64,000 nucleotides of DNA from Acidianus infernus (GTDB lineage: Archaea > Thermoproteota > Thermoprotei_A > Sulfolobales > Sulfolobaceae), in the NCBI RefSeq assembly GCF_009729545.1, contig NZ_WFIY01000004.1, positions 1 to 64,000 of the forward strand, in the 5' to 3' direction. How positions within the stretch are numbered: the stretch's first letter is position 1; each line of letters starts with the position of its first letter. Shown piece by piece: positions 51,898 to 60,832 of this stretch. The translations under genes were made by a program, and so were the position numbers. The notes beneath the pieces are model-generated. The model had not been told where the DNA came from. It did not search any database and saw only the letters and a program-made list of their open reading frames with translations.

Positions 51898-52149
51898 ATG
51901 GAAGAAGTAGATTTCCAAAAGATCATTGAAAATCCCTCCAGTATAGGTATACAAATGAAAGTAAGGAAAGCAATAAGCTGGTCAGAGAAAGAAAGGATAA
52001 AGTCACAGATACATTTACTTACTGTAAAGGGAAGCGGAAATAAAATAAAGTTCATGCCTGGCAGTGAAGGAGAATTCCTAATTTATGACGGAAATTTCCT
52101 CTATGTTTATTATCCTCAAGAAAATAGTGTAATCAAGTTCATTATCTAG
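51898..52149 (+). CDS. Small hypothetical protein downstream of the radical SAM pair
   Basis: An 83-residue protein (MEEVDFQKIIENPSSIGIQM…) with helical N-terminus and beta-strand C-terminus, no cysteine, no signal peptide. I do not recognise it. It has its own TATA-like sequence (TTTATATAAAATTT, about 51870) at leaderless spacing, so it need not belong to the radical SAM operon. A peptide substrate role is unlikely for lack of Cys, but cannot be excluded. Confidence 0.6.
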   Translation: MEEVDFQKIIENPSSIGIQMKVRKAISWSEKERIKSQIHLLTVKGSGNKIKFMPGSEGEFLIYDGNFLYVYYPQENSVIKFII

Positions 52150-52184
52150 CAAATTTTATTTTTTCTTTAAGAAAATGTTATCAC

Positions 52185-52997
52185 GTGAGAATAGAAGTTG
52201 TTGTTTATACTGCTGTCGTCTCAGCTTTCATAATATCACTCCTCTTCTATCCCGTCTTTGAGGTGAATAGTTCTATTTATTCTCAGGAGTTAGAACTTTT
52301 TGGATTTAACATAAGATTTTACGATTACTCCTCAACAGTATTCTTGCCCTTACCTATTGCAGGAGTTATTTATGCATTATTATCTGCAATAGTACCACTT
52401 GCATGGAGGAAAAATAGGTACTCTCTTTACTTGTCAACAATCCTCATCTTACTTTCAATTTCTATGTTCATTTCGTCGTATATTTACGATGAGAGATACC
52501 TATTTTATTACGACTATTCTGTACTTCCTACATATAATGGAGCATTCCTAATATACTTCCCTAAAGTATTTTCTTTCAATTTACCATTCTTTATTTTAAT
52601 AGCTTCCGCAGCAATAAGCTCGTTGAACTCTGTTACAAGGGCTAGATGGATTCCAATAAGTAAATTAACATTACTAGAAAAAGTTCTTCATGATTTAAGA
52701 TATAATGAAATAGAAAGAGGAATAGTTAGACTTTTCACGGAATTAAATGTTCCATATAGCATTGAAGAGGGGGTTATATCGGCCCCACACTTAAAGATAT
52801 TAAAGGATAATAGGAAAATAAAAGAGGCTTTCTTCCCTAGAAGGTTTAATACCTCTGTTATCTTCATTCAAGGAAATAAAGCTTACAAGATAGATAATGG
52901 TGAATTGAAAGAAATTTCATTACTAGAAGTTATAAAAATTATTTTACAAAATATTGAAATAAACGAAACTAGGATAGAAAAGGAAGAATACTTATAA
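52185..52997 (+). CDS. Membrane protein with cytosolic C-terminal domain
   Basis: A 270-residue protein with four hydrophobic segments (about 7-25, 48-66, 78-98, 130-150) and a soluble C-terminal half (155-270) of mixed strands and helices, charged and probably cytosolic. GTG 52185 is the best start. I do not recognise the family. The domain after residue 165 (KLTLLEKVLHDLRYNEIERG…) could be a winged-helix-like or regulatory module. Confidence 0.6.
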   Translation: MRIEVVVYTAVVSAFIISLLFYPVFEVNSSIYSQELELFGFNIRFYDYSSTVFLPLPIAGVIYALLSAIVPLAWRKNRYSLYLSTILILLSISMFISSYIYDERYLFYYDYSVLPTYNGAFLIYFPKVFSFNLPFFILIASAAISSLNSVTRARWIPISKLTLLEKVLHDLRYNEIERGIVRLFTELNVPYSIEEGVISAPHLKILKDNRKIKEAFFPRRFNTSVIFIQGNKAYKIDNGELKEISLLEVIKIILQNIEINETRIEKEEYL

Positions 52998-53191
52998 AGA
53001 TTAAGTTAACTAATAAAAATTGATAAAAATAGAGAAAGTAAGAACGATACGCCTATCGTAAAACTACGAGAAAACATAAACAAATGTTTATATTTTTAGG
53101 GTTTCAAAGACAAACTTAAAAATCGAGAGTACTTAAAAGTTACTGTCTCTATTACTAGAAAATTTTATATAGACAAAAAAGCATGTAAAGA

Positions 53192-53791
53192 ATGACCAGA
53201 ATGACGAGAATAAACAAGAAAGTATTATTAACTCTTATATTTTTAAGCGCATTAATCCCAGTGGTTGCGGCAGACGTTATTTACTACTATCATGGATCAA
53301 TAACAGTTTATACAACTACAATGCCAATAGAACTTAAGGTAGGACCTAATGGAGACGAAACAGGATATATAACTACTACTGTAGGTAACGCTGGGGGCAA
53401 TTTCGGTTATTGTTTCTCTTCAACGATCTATATAACAAACTCAACTTATAGTTACTTCCATCATTTCCTCACTATAAAGGCATGTAAACCAGGTTACTTA
53501 TTTGTTACCAACATTAGTACAACTACTGGAACATATATTAAATGCGCATGGCTAATAATACAATGTGCTAGTACTGGAAAAACAATAGGAGAATTCAAGA
53601 TAATTAGCAACGGAGCTCCATATAAATGTACTACAGCTATTTCATTAACTAACGGAGATTCATATTGCGTTTCACTACTAGTTGAGCCAAATAATCCATT
53701 ACCCAGTAGTGGAACAGACCTAGGGACAATAACAGTTTACTTAGGATATAACGTAATTAGTGCTAGTGCAATATGCCTTCCCCCCACTTAA
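53192..53791 (+). CDS. Secreted beta-rich protein, possible filament or envelope subunit
   Basis: A 199-residue protein with a Sec signal peptide (RINKKVLLTLIFLSALIPVVAADV, cleavage probably after Ala-Ala) and a mature part rich in Thr, Ser, Tyr and beta-strands with four or more paired cysteines. Composition suggests an extracellular adhesive or filament protein; it is not clearly a type IV pilin. The stop codon follows a CCCCCC run (53780-53785); one base less would add PLNSVGPIPLPPLP and stop at 53828. It is followed closely by another exported protein. Confidence 0.6.
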   Translation: MTRMTRINKKVLLTLIFLSALIPVVAADVIYYYHGSITVYTTTMPIELKVGPNGDETGYITTTVGNAGGNFGYCFSSTIYITNSTYSYFHHFLTIKACKPGYLFVTNISTTTGTYIKCAWLIIQCASTGKTIGEFKIISNGAPYKCTTAISLTNGDSYCVSLLVEPNNPLPSSGTDLGTITVYLGYNVISASAICLPPT

Positions 53792-53832
53792 TAGCGTAGG
53801 TCCTATACCTTTACCTCCATTGCCGTGATAAA

Positions 53833-54600
53833 ATGGATCAAGAAAAAATATTTTTTATACTTACTTTTTTACTTATTCTCTCGTCTTTAGTACTAATAAT
53901 ATATTCTGCACACGTAATAAGGATTTCTCACGAAAAGTTAACTCCGCCTTCTGCAAGAGTTGTTTCAGTTTACTTGTGCAATGGAAAGATAATAATTTCG
54001 TTGCTTCTAAATAATACAACTCCTTATCCCATAACAATAAACGGAGGTAAAATAAATATAGTACAAACAAATCAAACTATCTTAGTTGGGCCATCAACCT
54101 TGGTCAAAGAAGAGATAATTAACGTATCTGCTCCTCTTTTGCCTTCCTATGCATACTACTCTACTATCGGAATAAAAGGTTTAATTTGCGGAAATATTTC
54201 ACAAAATAAGGTCTACATAACATTTTACTGCGTATCTCCAATTCACATAGTAAGTTACGTTAAAGTAATTCATCTTACCTATTTTAACGGTACTGCTAAC
54301 GTCACTTTTTTAGTCTCGACTCCAGTAAACTCCACCGTCAATTTCATAAGGTATATTCAATTGGCAAACGACAACTTATCCAGGTTCGTTGCAGAGAATT
54401 TAGGAGAAATTTACATAGACCGCTCTCTTCCTGCTGGGACGCACAATTTTACTGTAAGTATAGAGTTTCCTATAGTTTTCTGCAACAGCTTGAAAAAAGG
54501 TTATACTTATACTTTCTTTACTTATCTTAACTTAACTTGCCATTATTTATATGAGAACGTAACTAAATGTCTTCAGATCTACTACATTTTAAGAAACTGA
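53833..54600 (+). CDS. Membrane-anchored extracellular beta-rich protein
   Basis: A 255-residue protein with one N-terminal transmembrane helix (IFFILTFLLILSSLVLIIYS) and a large outside part with many N-glycosylation-type NxT/S sequences and beta-strands, including four cysteines. It starts 41 bp after the preceding secreted protein and is probably in the same transcript; the two may work together at the surface. Family unknown. Its 3' end overlaps the convergent amino-acid permease gene by 12 bp. Confidence 0.6.
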   Translation: MDQEKIFFILTFLLILSSLVLIIYSAHVIRISHEKLTPPSARVVSVYLCNGKIIISLLLNNTTPYPITINGGKINIVQTNQTILVGPSTLVKEEIINVSAPLLPSYAYYSTIGIKGLICGNISQNKVYITFYCVSPIHIVSYVKVIHLTYFNGTANVTFLVSTPVNSTVNFIRYIQLANDNLSRFVAENLGEIYIDRSLPAGTHNFTVSIEFPIVFCNSLKKGYTYTFFTYLNLTCHYLYENVTKCLQIYYILRN

Positions 54601-56430
54601 AACTCCTCTTTCCAACTCTTCTAAAGCCTTTGTTTTTATTCCGCTTTTTACTGCCAGATAGTGGAAAATTAATGTAACTATCCCTATGACTATTGTGTCC
54701 TCTGGGAAGGGAATTAGCTTAGCAGGTCCGAAGCCACCTAGATAAGATAACAATATCATTGCAAAGATGAAAGATATTAGCCAAATTCCTGCTCTAATTT
54801 CCTCCTTACCTTCCGCAGGAGATGACATATATACTGCAACAATATTGCTAGAAACTATAATCGCCATTGAAATTATGTAAATAATGAATGCTATAAGGTT
54901 ATTTTCCACAAGATAGTCGCTTTGAACTAGGTAAAAGTAAGAAGTAAGAGGTATTAAGATAACGTCAGCAATACCTAGACTTATTGCGACTTTTTTCTTA
55001 ACCTCTAAGATTTTGTGAGCATAATAACTGAAAAACAAAGGTAATCCAACAAAGATTGCTGTAACTACATAAAATAGAATGTGGAACCCTGACCAGTAAA
55101 CTAAAAGACCTGCTGAAAGCGTAGCTAATGGAGCTAATATTTTACCTGCAGGAGCAACGTAAGGTCTGCATAAATCTGGAGCTAGTTTTCTCAACGTCTC
55201 CATTCCAATTCCGCCCATCATGTAAGTAAATACTGAGGCAGAGGATAATATAGAGGTTAATGTAACCCATGCTGGGAAAGGTAAGAGGAATATTGAACCT
55301 ATTATTAAGGTAAGGATTAAAGAGGGCGTTGGCACTTTAGTTTTGCCTATCTTTAGAAAGATCTCCGGCAAATATCCGTTAGCTGAAAATGCGTAAATAG
55401 TCCTTGAAGCAGTTCCCATATATATCCATCCTGTACCGCTTGGAGACACAACTGCGTCCAATAATAGAATTATGGACCAAATATAGAATATTAGGAATAC
55501 TAAGCCGAATACCTTTGATTCTCTAAATAGGCAGAAGAAAGGACCATTTGAGAGAGAAGTTGAAGCTAAAGCCTTCCAATCTCCGGGAGTTACTCCTATA
55601 GTAGACCAATTTAAACCTCCTATGAAAGCTACCTGCAAAAGTACGTAAATTATTATACCTACCAGAAGAGAACCTATAACAGCAAAAGGCAAGTTCTTTT
55701 TAGGATTCTTGGCTTCTCCAGAGTAATCAATTGGTTGCCTAAAGCCTAGGTAAGAGAATAGTATTCCAGCATTCGGTATTGCGAATAGAACTGCAGAAAA
55801 TCCTCCATAACCGTGGCAGGTATAAGATGAGGAAGGTATGAAGTCTACAGTGAAGTTTGTTGGATGAAAATAGAAGACTAAAAGGATAACGATAGTTGCG
55901 GAAGGAATCAATAACTTCCACCACCCAACTCCGTGAGATACTCTACCAAGGAACTTTACTCCAAAGTAGTTTATGAAGAAGAAAGCTACTAGGAACACGT
56001 AGTCTATTCCTATTCCTAGAGGTGTTAAAACTCCCTTACAAGCAAGAGACGGAACTAGCGATGATAGGTAGGTTACAGACGCTGTAGCTTCTGCCGCTGC
56101 AGATATTGAAGTTGATATTAAGTATGCCCAAGTCATGATAAATCCTACTAAACCTCCATGAGTATAATGAGGATATCTAGCTATTCCTCCGCTCTTGGGT
56201 ATTGCAGAACTTATTTCGGCATAGGCTAAAGCAATAAATGAAATTAGAACACCTCCTATTATCCAAGACAGTATTGAAGCTCCTCCTGCATCCTCCGCAG
56301 CATATAATGTGGCAAATAACCAACCTGAACCTATTATTCCTCCTAAGCCAATGTAAAATAATTCCATTCTACTTAATGACTTACTTAATTTTTGATCCGA
56401 TTCTGTTCCTAGGTCTCTAGCCTTTGCCAT
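54589..56430 (-). CDS. APC-superfamily amino acid permease
   Basis: A 613-residue transporter with 12-14 hydrophobic helices. The first helix carries the APC signature LFYIGLGGIIGSGWLFATLY, followed by ALAYAEISSAIPKSGGIARYP. Later GASGTGW-like SPSGTGWIYMGTASRTIYAF and IPSIILT segments fit the family. Substrate is likely an amino acid or polyamine. Single gene; its end overlaps the exported protein gene on the other strand by 12 bp. Confidence 0.9.
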   Translation of the reverse strand: MAKARDLGTESDQKLSKSLSRMELFYIGLGGIIGSGWLFATLYAAEDAGGASILSWIIGGVLISFIALAYAEISSAIPKSGGIARYPHYTHGGLVGFIMTWAYLISTSISAAAEATASVTYLSSLVPSLACKGVLTPLGIGIDYVFLVAFFFINYFGVKFLGRVSHGVGWWKLLIPSATIVILLVFYFHPTNFTVDFIPSSSYTCHGYGGFSAVLFAIPNAGILFSYLGFRQPIDYSGEAKNPKKNLPFAVIGSLLVGIIIYVLLQVAFIGGLNWSTIGVTPGDWKALASTSLSNGPFFCLFRESKVFGLVFLIFYIWSIILLLDAVVSPSGTGWIYMGTASRTIYAFSANGYLPEIFLKIGKTKVPTPSLILTLIIGSIFLLPFPAWVTLTSILSSASVFTYMMGGIGMETLRKLAPDLCRPYVAPAGKILAPLATLSAGLLVYWSGFHILFYVVTAIFVGLPLFFSYYAHKILEVKKKVAISLGIADVILIPLTSYFYLVQSDYLVENNLIAFIIYIISMAIIVSSNIVAVYMSSPAEGKEEIRAGIWLISFIFAMILLSYLGGFGPAKLIPFPEDTIVIGIVTLIFHYLAVKSGIKTKALEELERGVSVS

Positions 56431-56562
56431 AATCTATAAAAAGTTTAAATGATTTAAAAATTCGTCTATATCTTAATGCATTACTAGAATACTATATATT
56501 ATTCCAGAAATTTAGAATATCTTATGAATAGTAGAATATAGAGCATAAAAGGGATAAAAAAT

Positions 56563-57318
56563 CTAAATCACTTTAAATAGTTCGCTTATTGAAGTTACTA
56601 CGAATACACTACCAAGGAATATGTAAATATAAGAAGGTCTCATTTTGTTCGCCAATTTAGCAAAATAATATCCAGAAACTAGCGCAGTTAAGCCTATTAT
56701 TACTGAGGCTATTATATCAGATCTACCAGAAATTGCGTAAGCTGCTGCACCACTTATTGCTGAAAATAACATAGCCAAAGTAGCCGTACCTATCATCCTC
56801 TTAACGTCTATAGAAAAGAGCAACATCATTACAGCAATGAACATTATTCCGCCACTAGCTCCTAAAGTGCCAGTAACTATGCCAATTAAGAAAGCTAACA
56901 TTGGAGCTATAACGTAAGAGGCCGTCCTTAAATTTAGCCTTTTTATATTTAACTTAGGATTTCTAGACCTTTTGAAGGAAACATAAGCCATGTAAGCTGT
57001 AAATACTACAAATACTGATTCTAGAGCTCTATCCGGCACAGCGAAAGCTATTGCTGAACCTACTTGTGCGCCTATTACTGCTCCTAAGCCTAAAATAAGT
57101 GAAATTTTAAGATCAACATTCCCGTGCATAAAATATACAAAAATTACAGAAAGTGTAGTTATAACGTCGACTAATAAGCTGCTTCCTATAGCGTCTTGAA
57201 AGGATAAGCCCAAGTAGGACAAAGCTGGGACTACTATTAAAACTCCGCTAGAACCGGTAATTCCAGTTAGAGCGCCAACTGCTATTCCTATAATTATAAG
57301 AAGCCAGATGGGAATCAT
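56563..57318 (-). CDS. TauE/SafE-family anion exporter
   Basis: A 251-residue membrane protein with about eight helices in two repeats; GALTGITGSSGVLIVVPALS and GIVTGTLGASGGIMFIAVMM are the duplicated family motifs. Members export sulfite, sulfonates or related anions, plausible in a sulfur-metabolising archaeon. It lies 10 bp downstream of the phosphorylase gene on the same strand and may be co-transcribed with it. Confidence 0.87.
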   Translation of the reverse strand: MIPIWLLIIIGIAVGALTGITGSSGVLIVVPALSYLGLSFQDAIGSSLLVDVITTLSVIFVYFMHGNVDLKISLILGLGAVIGAQVGSAIAFAVPDRALESVFVVFTAYMAYVSFKRSRNPKLNIKRLNLRTASYVIAPMLAFLIGIVTGTLGASGGIMFIAVMMLLFSIDVKRMIGTATLAMLFSAISGAAAYAISGRSDIIASVIIGLTALVSGYYFAKLANKMRPSYIYIFLGSVFVVTSISELFKVI

Positions 57319-57328
57319 GGTTAAAAAA

Positions 57329-58021
57329 TTATAGACTTTCTAATAACGCTTCCGCTATAATTTTCTCTGTCTTATTTATATCCTCTGCTGGCATGCTCTC
57401 TCCATTGGCGTTTCTGTAAATCAGATGAACCGATACTGCTTTAAACCCTAGGAGGTTGGATAGGAAGTAAAGTCCTGCACCTTCTAGTTCAACAGCTATG
57501 TGGTTCCTTGATGATAACTTGTCGAGAAATTCCTTACTATGAGTAAATAGCGCATCACTTGTAAATACGTTGCCTACTCTTACCTTTAGCTGCTTTGCTT
57601 TTAAGTTATTTACTACCTTGTTTAGTAGTTCGTAATCGGGAGTTAGTGCATAAGCTGTAAACTCTCCATTTAAGTACTGGTAGAAAGTTCCTCCTAAGTT
57701 ATAAGAGTAACCTATTGGAACTACTACTTCTCCTGGCTTTACGTCTTTTAACCCTGTAGCAGAACCAAATCTTATAATTTCCTTAACTCCTAAATTGTAG
57801 AGGTCGTGGGTTACTAGTGTTAATGACGGTATTCCTATGCCGTGAAATACTACGCTTACTTTTTCTCCCTTGTATTTGCCTACGTAAGTATAGTATCCTG
57901 CAAACTCGCTTACTAACTTTGAATCTTCTAGTAAGCTACTTACAGTTCTCATTCTTTGGAGATTACCTACGATTATTGCCTTTTCTCCCAGGTCTCCCGG
58001 TTTTGCGGTTATGAGAGCCAT
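57329..58021 (-). CDS. Nucleoside phosphorylase (PNP/MTAP type)
   Basis: A 230-residue hexameric-type purine nucleoside phosphorylase: IIVGNLQRMRTVSSLLED, VVFHGIGIPSLTLVTHDLYN, EIIRFGSATGLKDVKPGEVV, GGTFYQYL and AVELEGAGLYFLSNL (the MExxxL-like ribose-binding segment). It resembles Sulfolobus methylthioadenosine phosphorylase in length and order but lacks the SDN motif near the C-terminus (here IYRNANGES), so substrate preference may differ. It cleaves nucleosides with phosphate in salvage. Confidence 0.85.
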   Translation of the reverse strand: MALITAKPGDLGEKAIIVGNLQRMRTVSSLLEDSKLVSEFAGYYTYVGKYKGEKVSVVFHGIGIPSLTLVTHDLYNLGVKEIIRFGSATGLKDVKPGEVVVPIGYSYNLGGTFYQYLNGEFTAYALTPDYELLNKVVNNLKAKQLKVRVGNVFTSDALFTHSKEFLDKLSSRNHIAVELEGAGLYFLSNLLGFKAVSVHLIYRNANGESMPAEDINKTEKIIAEALLESL

Positions 58022-58209
58022 AGGAAGGGATGGGTAACAAAGTTATATATGAGTAACTTGACCAGTGTAACGACATTAATCTTTTTATTAAAAAGAGGTA
58101 TACTAACTTATAAAAAGAAAAAGAAAAGTTCAGACCGAAAATTTCTATGTAGAAGTATACATATTCAATAACTTGTAAGATTTATATTTTTAGAAATCTA
58201 CTTTTAATT

Positions 58210-58605
58210 ATGAATACCATAAATACTCTTTTCAAGTACTCTTTCGTTGATTTAATTGCCCTCATATCAACTTTTAGTCTAGGTTTTGCAAAGTCGTTTA
58301 TCAATTTTGGAATTCTAGCTGAAAGTTTACTTTATCTTCACATTTCATTAGCACTAATTTCATTTTTGTTAGCGATAGTACTGCTAAAACTTTCTTTTAG
58401 TACTGGTCTAGAATTTCCTAAAATAGCGTCAATGGTAAGCTTTTCATCTATAGTACTAGCAGGAAGCTCCGGAATAACTTTCCTTTTGACAAATAACAAC
58501 TTGTTTAGCCATATAATGTTAGGGGCATTCGAAGTAGCTTTAATCTCAACGTCACTATTGATAGGTTACTTAACTTGCTTCTTTAGGTTGTGTAAGAGAT
58601 ACTGA
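58210..58605 (+). CDS. Four-helix membrane protein of unknown function
   Basis: A 131-residue hydrophobic protein with four transmembrane helices (about 12-30, 40-60, 72-92, 98-122) and few charged residues apart from RLCKRY at the end. No family recognised. A TATA-like TTATATTTTTAG lies about 25 bp before the ATG. Confidence 0.6.
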   Translation: MNTINTLFKYSFVDLIALISTFSLGFAKSFINFGILAESLLYLHISLALISFLLAIVLLKLSFSTGLEFPKIASMVSFSSIVLAGSSGITFLLTNNNLFSHIMLGAFEVALISTSLLIGYLTCFFRLCKRY

Positions 58606-58662
58606 GCTAAGAACCGCTGAAAATTTTTTAAGGATAACATCATTTATTAATTACTTGGAAAT

Positions 58663-58736
58663 GCCCCCGTAGGCCAGCAAGGTAGACCACCGGCCTGCAG
58701 AGCCGGTTGTCGCAGGTTCGAGTCCTGCCGGGGGCT
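58663..58736 (+). tRNA. tRNA-Cys (GCA)
   Basis: A 74-nt cloverleaf: acceptor GCCCCCG pairs with CGGGGGC, anticodon stem CCGGC/GCCGG encloses CTGCAGA with anticodon GCA, T arm GCAGG-TTCGAGT-CCTGC. No intron. An AT-rich box (ATTTTTTAAGG, 58623-58633) lies upstream as promoter. The discriminator is T; CCA is not encoded. Confidence 0.96.
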
Positions 58737-58746
58737 TACATTTGCG

Positions 58747-58770
58747 GGATACCTCCAGTAGGGGGTATCC
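58747..58770. terminator. Perfect 10-bp hairpin after tRNA-Cys
   Basis: GGATACCTCC-AGTA-GGGGGTATCC forms a 10-bp stem (one G-T pair) 10 bp after the tRNA and is followed by TACACTTTCT. It may end or process the transcript, though archaeal termination rarely needs hairpins. Confidence 0.4.
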
Positions 58771-58906
58771 TACACTTTCTCATAAGTTTAAACTACGTCA
58801 GCTAAAGGATCGACATAATGCTCTTTCACATCACATTCTCTAACTTGTAAACGTAATATCGATCTTTTCTTTAGCGCATAATTATTATCACCATGTTTAT
58901 TGGACC

Positions 58907-59112
58907 TTACAGAGATGGGGGTTAAGGGGGCGGAAAGGGGATGGATGGCCCAAGACGTTAATGACGCTCCTCCACAGCTCAAGTATGAGCAAACAGCAAT
59001 AAGGGACTAGGTGAATGAAAGTCCCTCACTCTTCCAATGCTCTGAGCCACTCGAATCGATGGTGGGAACTATGAACACCTTGGGAGGGAACACTTCCAGG
59101 AGGAAGTCAGTC
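58907..59112 (+). mobile_element. IS200/IS605-type right-end element, copy B
   Basis: About 206 bp nearly identical to 41694-41883, with a 12-bp addition (GGTGGGAACTAT near 59066). The left flank differs from that of copy A, so both ends of the element are defined. No coding frame inside. Confidence 0.6.
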
Positions 59113-59227
59113 TTAAGAACAAGGGAACTTAAAATATCCATATCATCAGCTGGAGCTGGCTAATTAATTTAAAAATAATACAGATCTATATGATAAAAAC
59201 TGACAAATCAAGAGAGTATTCAAATTT

Positions 59228-59486
59228 CTAGATTTCGGAGAAGTTAGTCCGAATACCTCGCAATAGTGAATTGTTAACATCTTGTCTAATTTCGTCTCCT
59301 CTTATCCCAGATTCTCTTTGAATTTCATCCAAAATTTCGTCTAAATCATGAGTTCTTATTTGTCTTACCAAAATTAATGAGTAAAGCTTCTAACGCTTTT
59401 TCTGCAGATTTTTGAGCTGTGGCCTGTAGAAAAAGTGTCAAGATCTTCTAAGGCTTGTTGAAACTGCTTTTCGCCTCTTCTCTCAT
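59228..59486 (-). pseudogene. Broken HEPN-domain gene behind the GTPase
   Basis: The ATG at 59486 overlaps the GTPase stop (ATGA). Frames must be switched to read MREEAK, EKQFQQALEDLDTF, TAQKSAEKALEALLINFGK and finally IRTHDLDEILDEIQRESGIR to TAG at 59228. The SAEKALEALL…RTHDLDEIL pattern is the HEPN fold. At least three indels make it non-functional. Confidence 0.65.
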
Positions 59487-60739
59487 AAAATGAATGCTCC
59501 CCAGATTTTGTTATTCTCCTCATAAGTTATTCCAGTGTTCCTTATTTCTCCGAAGACAGATATCTTATCAACTCTATCCTCTATTTTTACCTTCAGTCTT
59601 AATTTCTTGCTTTCCTCGGAAATTACGTCTTCAACCTTTAGTGCAGTCCTATAACCGTTAATTGTAGTGTAAAACTTAGTTCCTTTCTGTATTTTAGATG
59701 GAGGATTATAATACTGCTCATCCTTTAATTCAAACTCCTCCTGTATTCTCTTCATGGTATCCCTAAGGTCTAGGAGAGTTATTTCGCCATTGCTAAAGTA
59801 TTCAAAATTGCCTAAAACTTCTCCACCCTTGAAGTTTAAGGGAAAGTTATCCCTTTCAAACCTTATTGCGATATAAGACGTTGGGTCTGCAGCGTAAATC
59901 TTTTGTCCGAATTCCTCAATCTGTATTACTTTTTGCTCACCGTAAGGAGTATTTAACACGTCGTTCTTCTGTATCTTTCCCGACATTACTCTACCGGCTA
60001 ATACTTTAATATTCTCAGTAGGGTTCATTACGTCTCTGGCGTGAAAGACTGTCTTTGATGAGTTTATTCTAGTTTGAACAGTGCTTTCAAGGTTCTTTAA
60101 TAGTTCCTCGTATTGACCTTCAGCTTGAATATCATTTATTCCTTTAACTATTATGGAAGAAGTGTAGTAGTAAAACCTTGCGTCAGTCATTCCTAGGATT
60201 TTGCCTATCCTATCAAGGTCGCTCTTAACTTGACTAACGTATTTATCATAATCCTTTTCCATGTCTATCTTAGTTATTATGACATGGAATTCTGGCGTTC
60301 TGCCAAAGGCTTTTCTAACTAGGTAAGTAGTAATTAAGTGAGTAAGCATCGTATTCTTAAGATAAGCCTTCTCCTTTATTTCATCAACCGGAATTGCGAA
60401 AAGCGTTGTATCGCTCTCAACTGTTGAAAGGTGAGCCTGATAAGTGTACCTATTATGACCTCCTATATCTATTGCTATTAATTGGAGGTCTCCTATTGTT
60501 ATATTAACTGCGTGAGATTTGGAAGTCATTTGTCTAATTGTTTCGTCGCTGGTTATTTGTATAAGGTTTGCCAAATATTCTTGCACTGGGACTTTATACT
60601 GTTTATTATATATTTGGAATAATCTGGTCTTTTGAGCTATGTAGTCCTTGTTGGTTGAATATTTCCAAAGTAAATATCCTAAGAGAGTTGATTTACCAGA
60701 GTTGACGCTTCCCTCAATGTTGATGATAATCTTCTTCAT
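59483..60739 (-). CDS. EF-Tu-like translational-type GTPase, divergent
   Basis: A 418-residue GTPase: P-loop IEGSVNSGKSTLLGYLLWKY, switch-II IDIGGHNRY, and the base-specific ITKIDMEK (T/NKxD). Domains after 230 (HARDVMNPTENIKVLAGRVM…) look like EF-1A/SelB-type beta barrels. It is divergent from ordinary elongation factors. It is transcribed away from a second GTPase at 60833, sharing a 93-bp promoter region, and was coupled to a now broken HEPN gene. Function unknown; stress- or toxin-linked translation control is a guess. Confidence 0.75.
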   Translation of the reverse strand: MKKIIINIEGSVNSGKSTLLGYLLWKYSTNKDYIAQKTRLFQIYNKQYKVPVQEYLANLIQITSDETIRQMTSKSHAVNITIGDLQLIAIDIGGHNRYTYQAHLSTVESDTTLFAIPVDEIKEKAYLKNTMLTHLITTYLVRKAFGRTPEFHVIITKIDMEKDYDKYVSQVKSDLDRIGKILGMTDARFYYYTSSIIVKGINDIQAEGQYEELLKNLESTVQTRINSSKTVFHARDVMNPTENIKVLAGRVMSGKIQKNDVLNTPYGEQKVIQIEEFGQKIYAADPTSYIAIRFERDNFPLNFKGGEVLGNFEYFSNGEITLLDLRDTMKRIQEEFELKDEQYYNPPSKIQKGTKFYTTINGYRTALKVEDVISEESKKLRLKVKIEDRVDKISVFGEIRNTGITYEENNKIWGAFIL

Positions 60740-60832
60740 AAAAAAATGAATGGAATATAATAATATAAATGTATTCTGTAATCGCGTTAAAAAGATAGTA
60801 AGTAATAAAAGGCAAACATTGGAGTATTCGTT

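Noticed and set aside
58663..58736. tRNA-Cys as attachment site of an integrated element
   Set aside because: No repeat of the tRNA 3' end or integrase gene is seen in the window.
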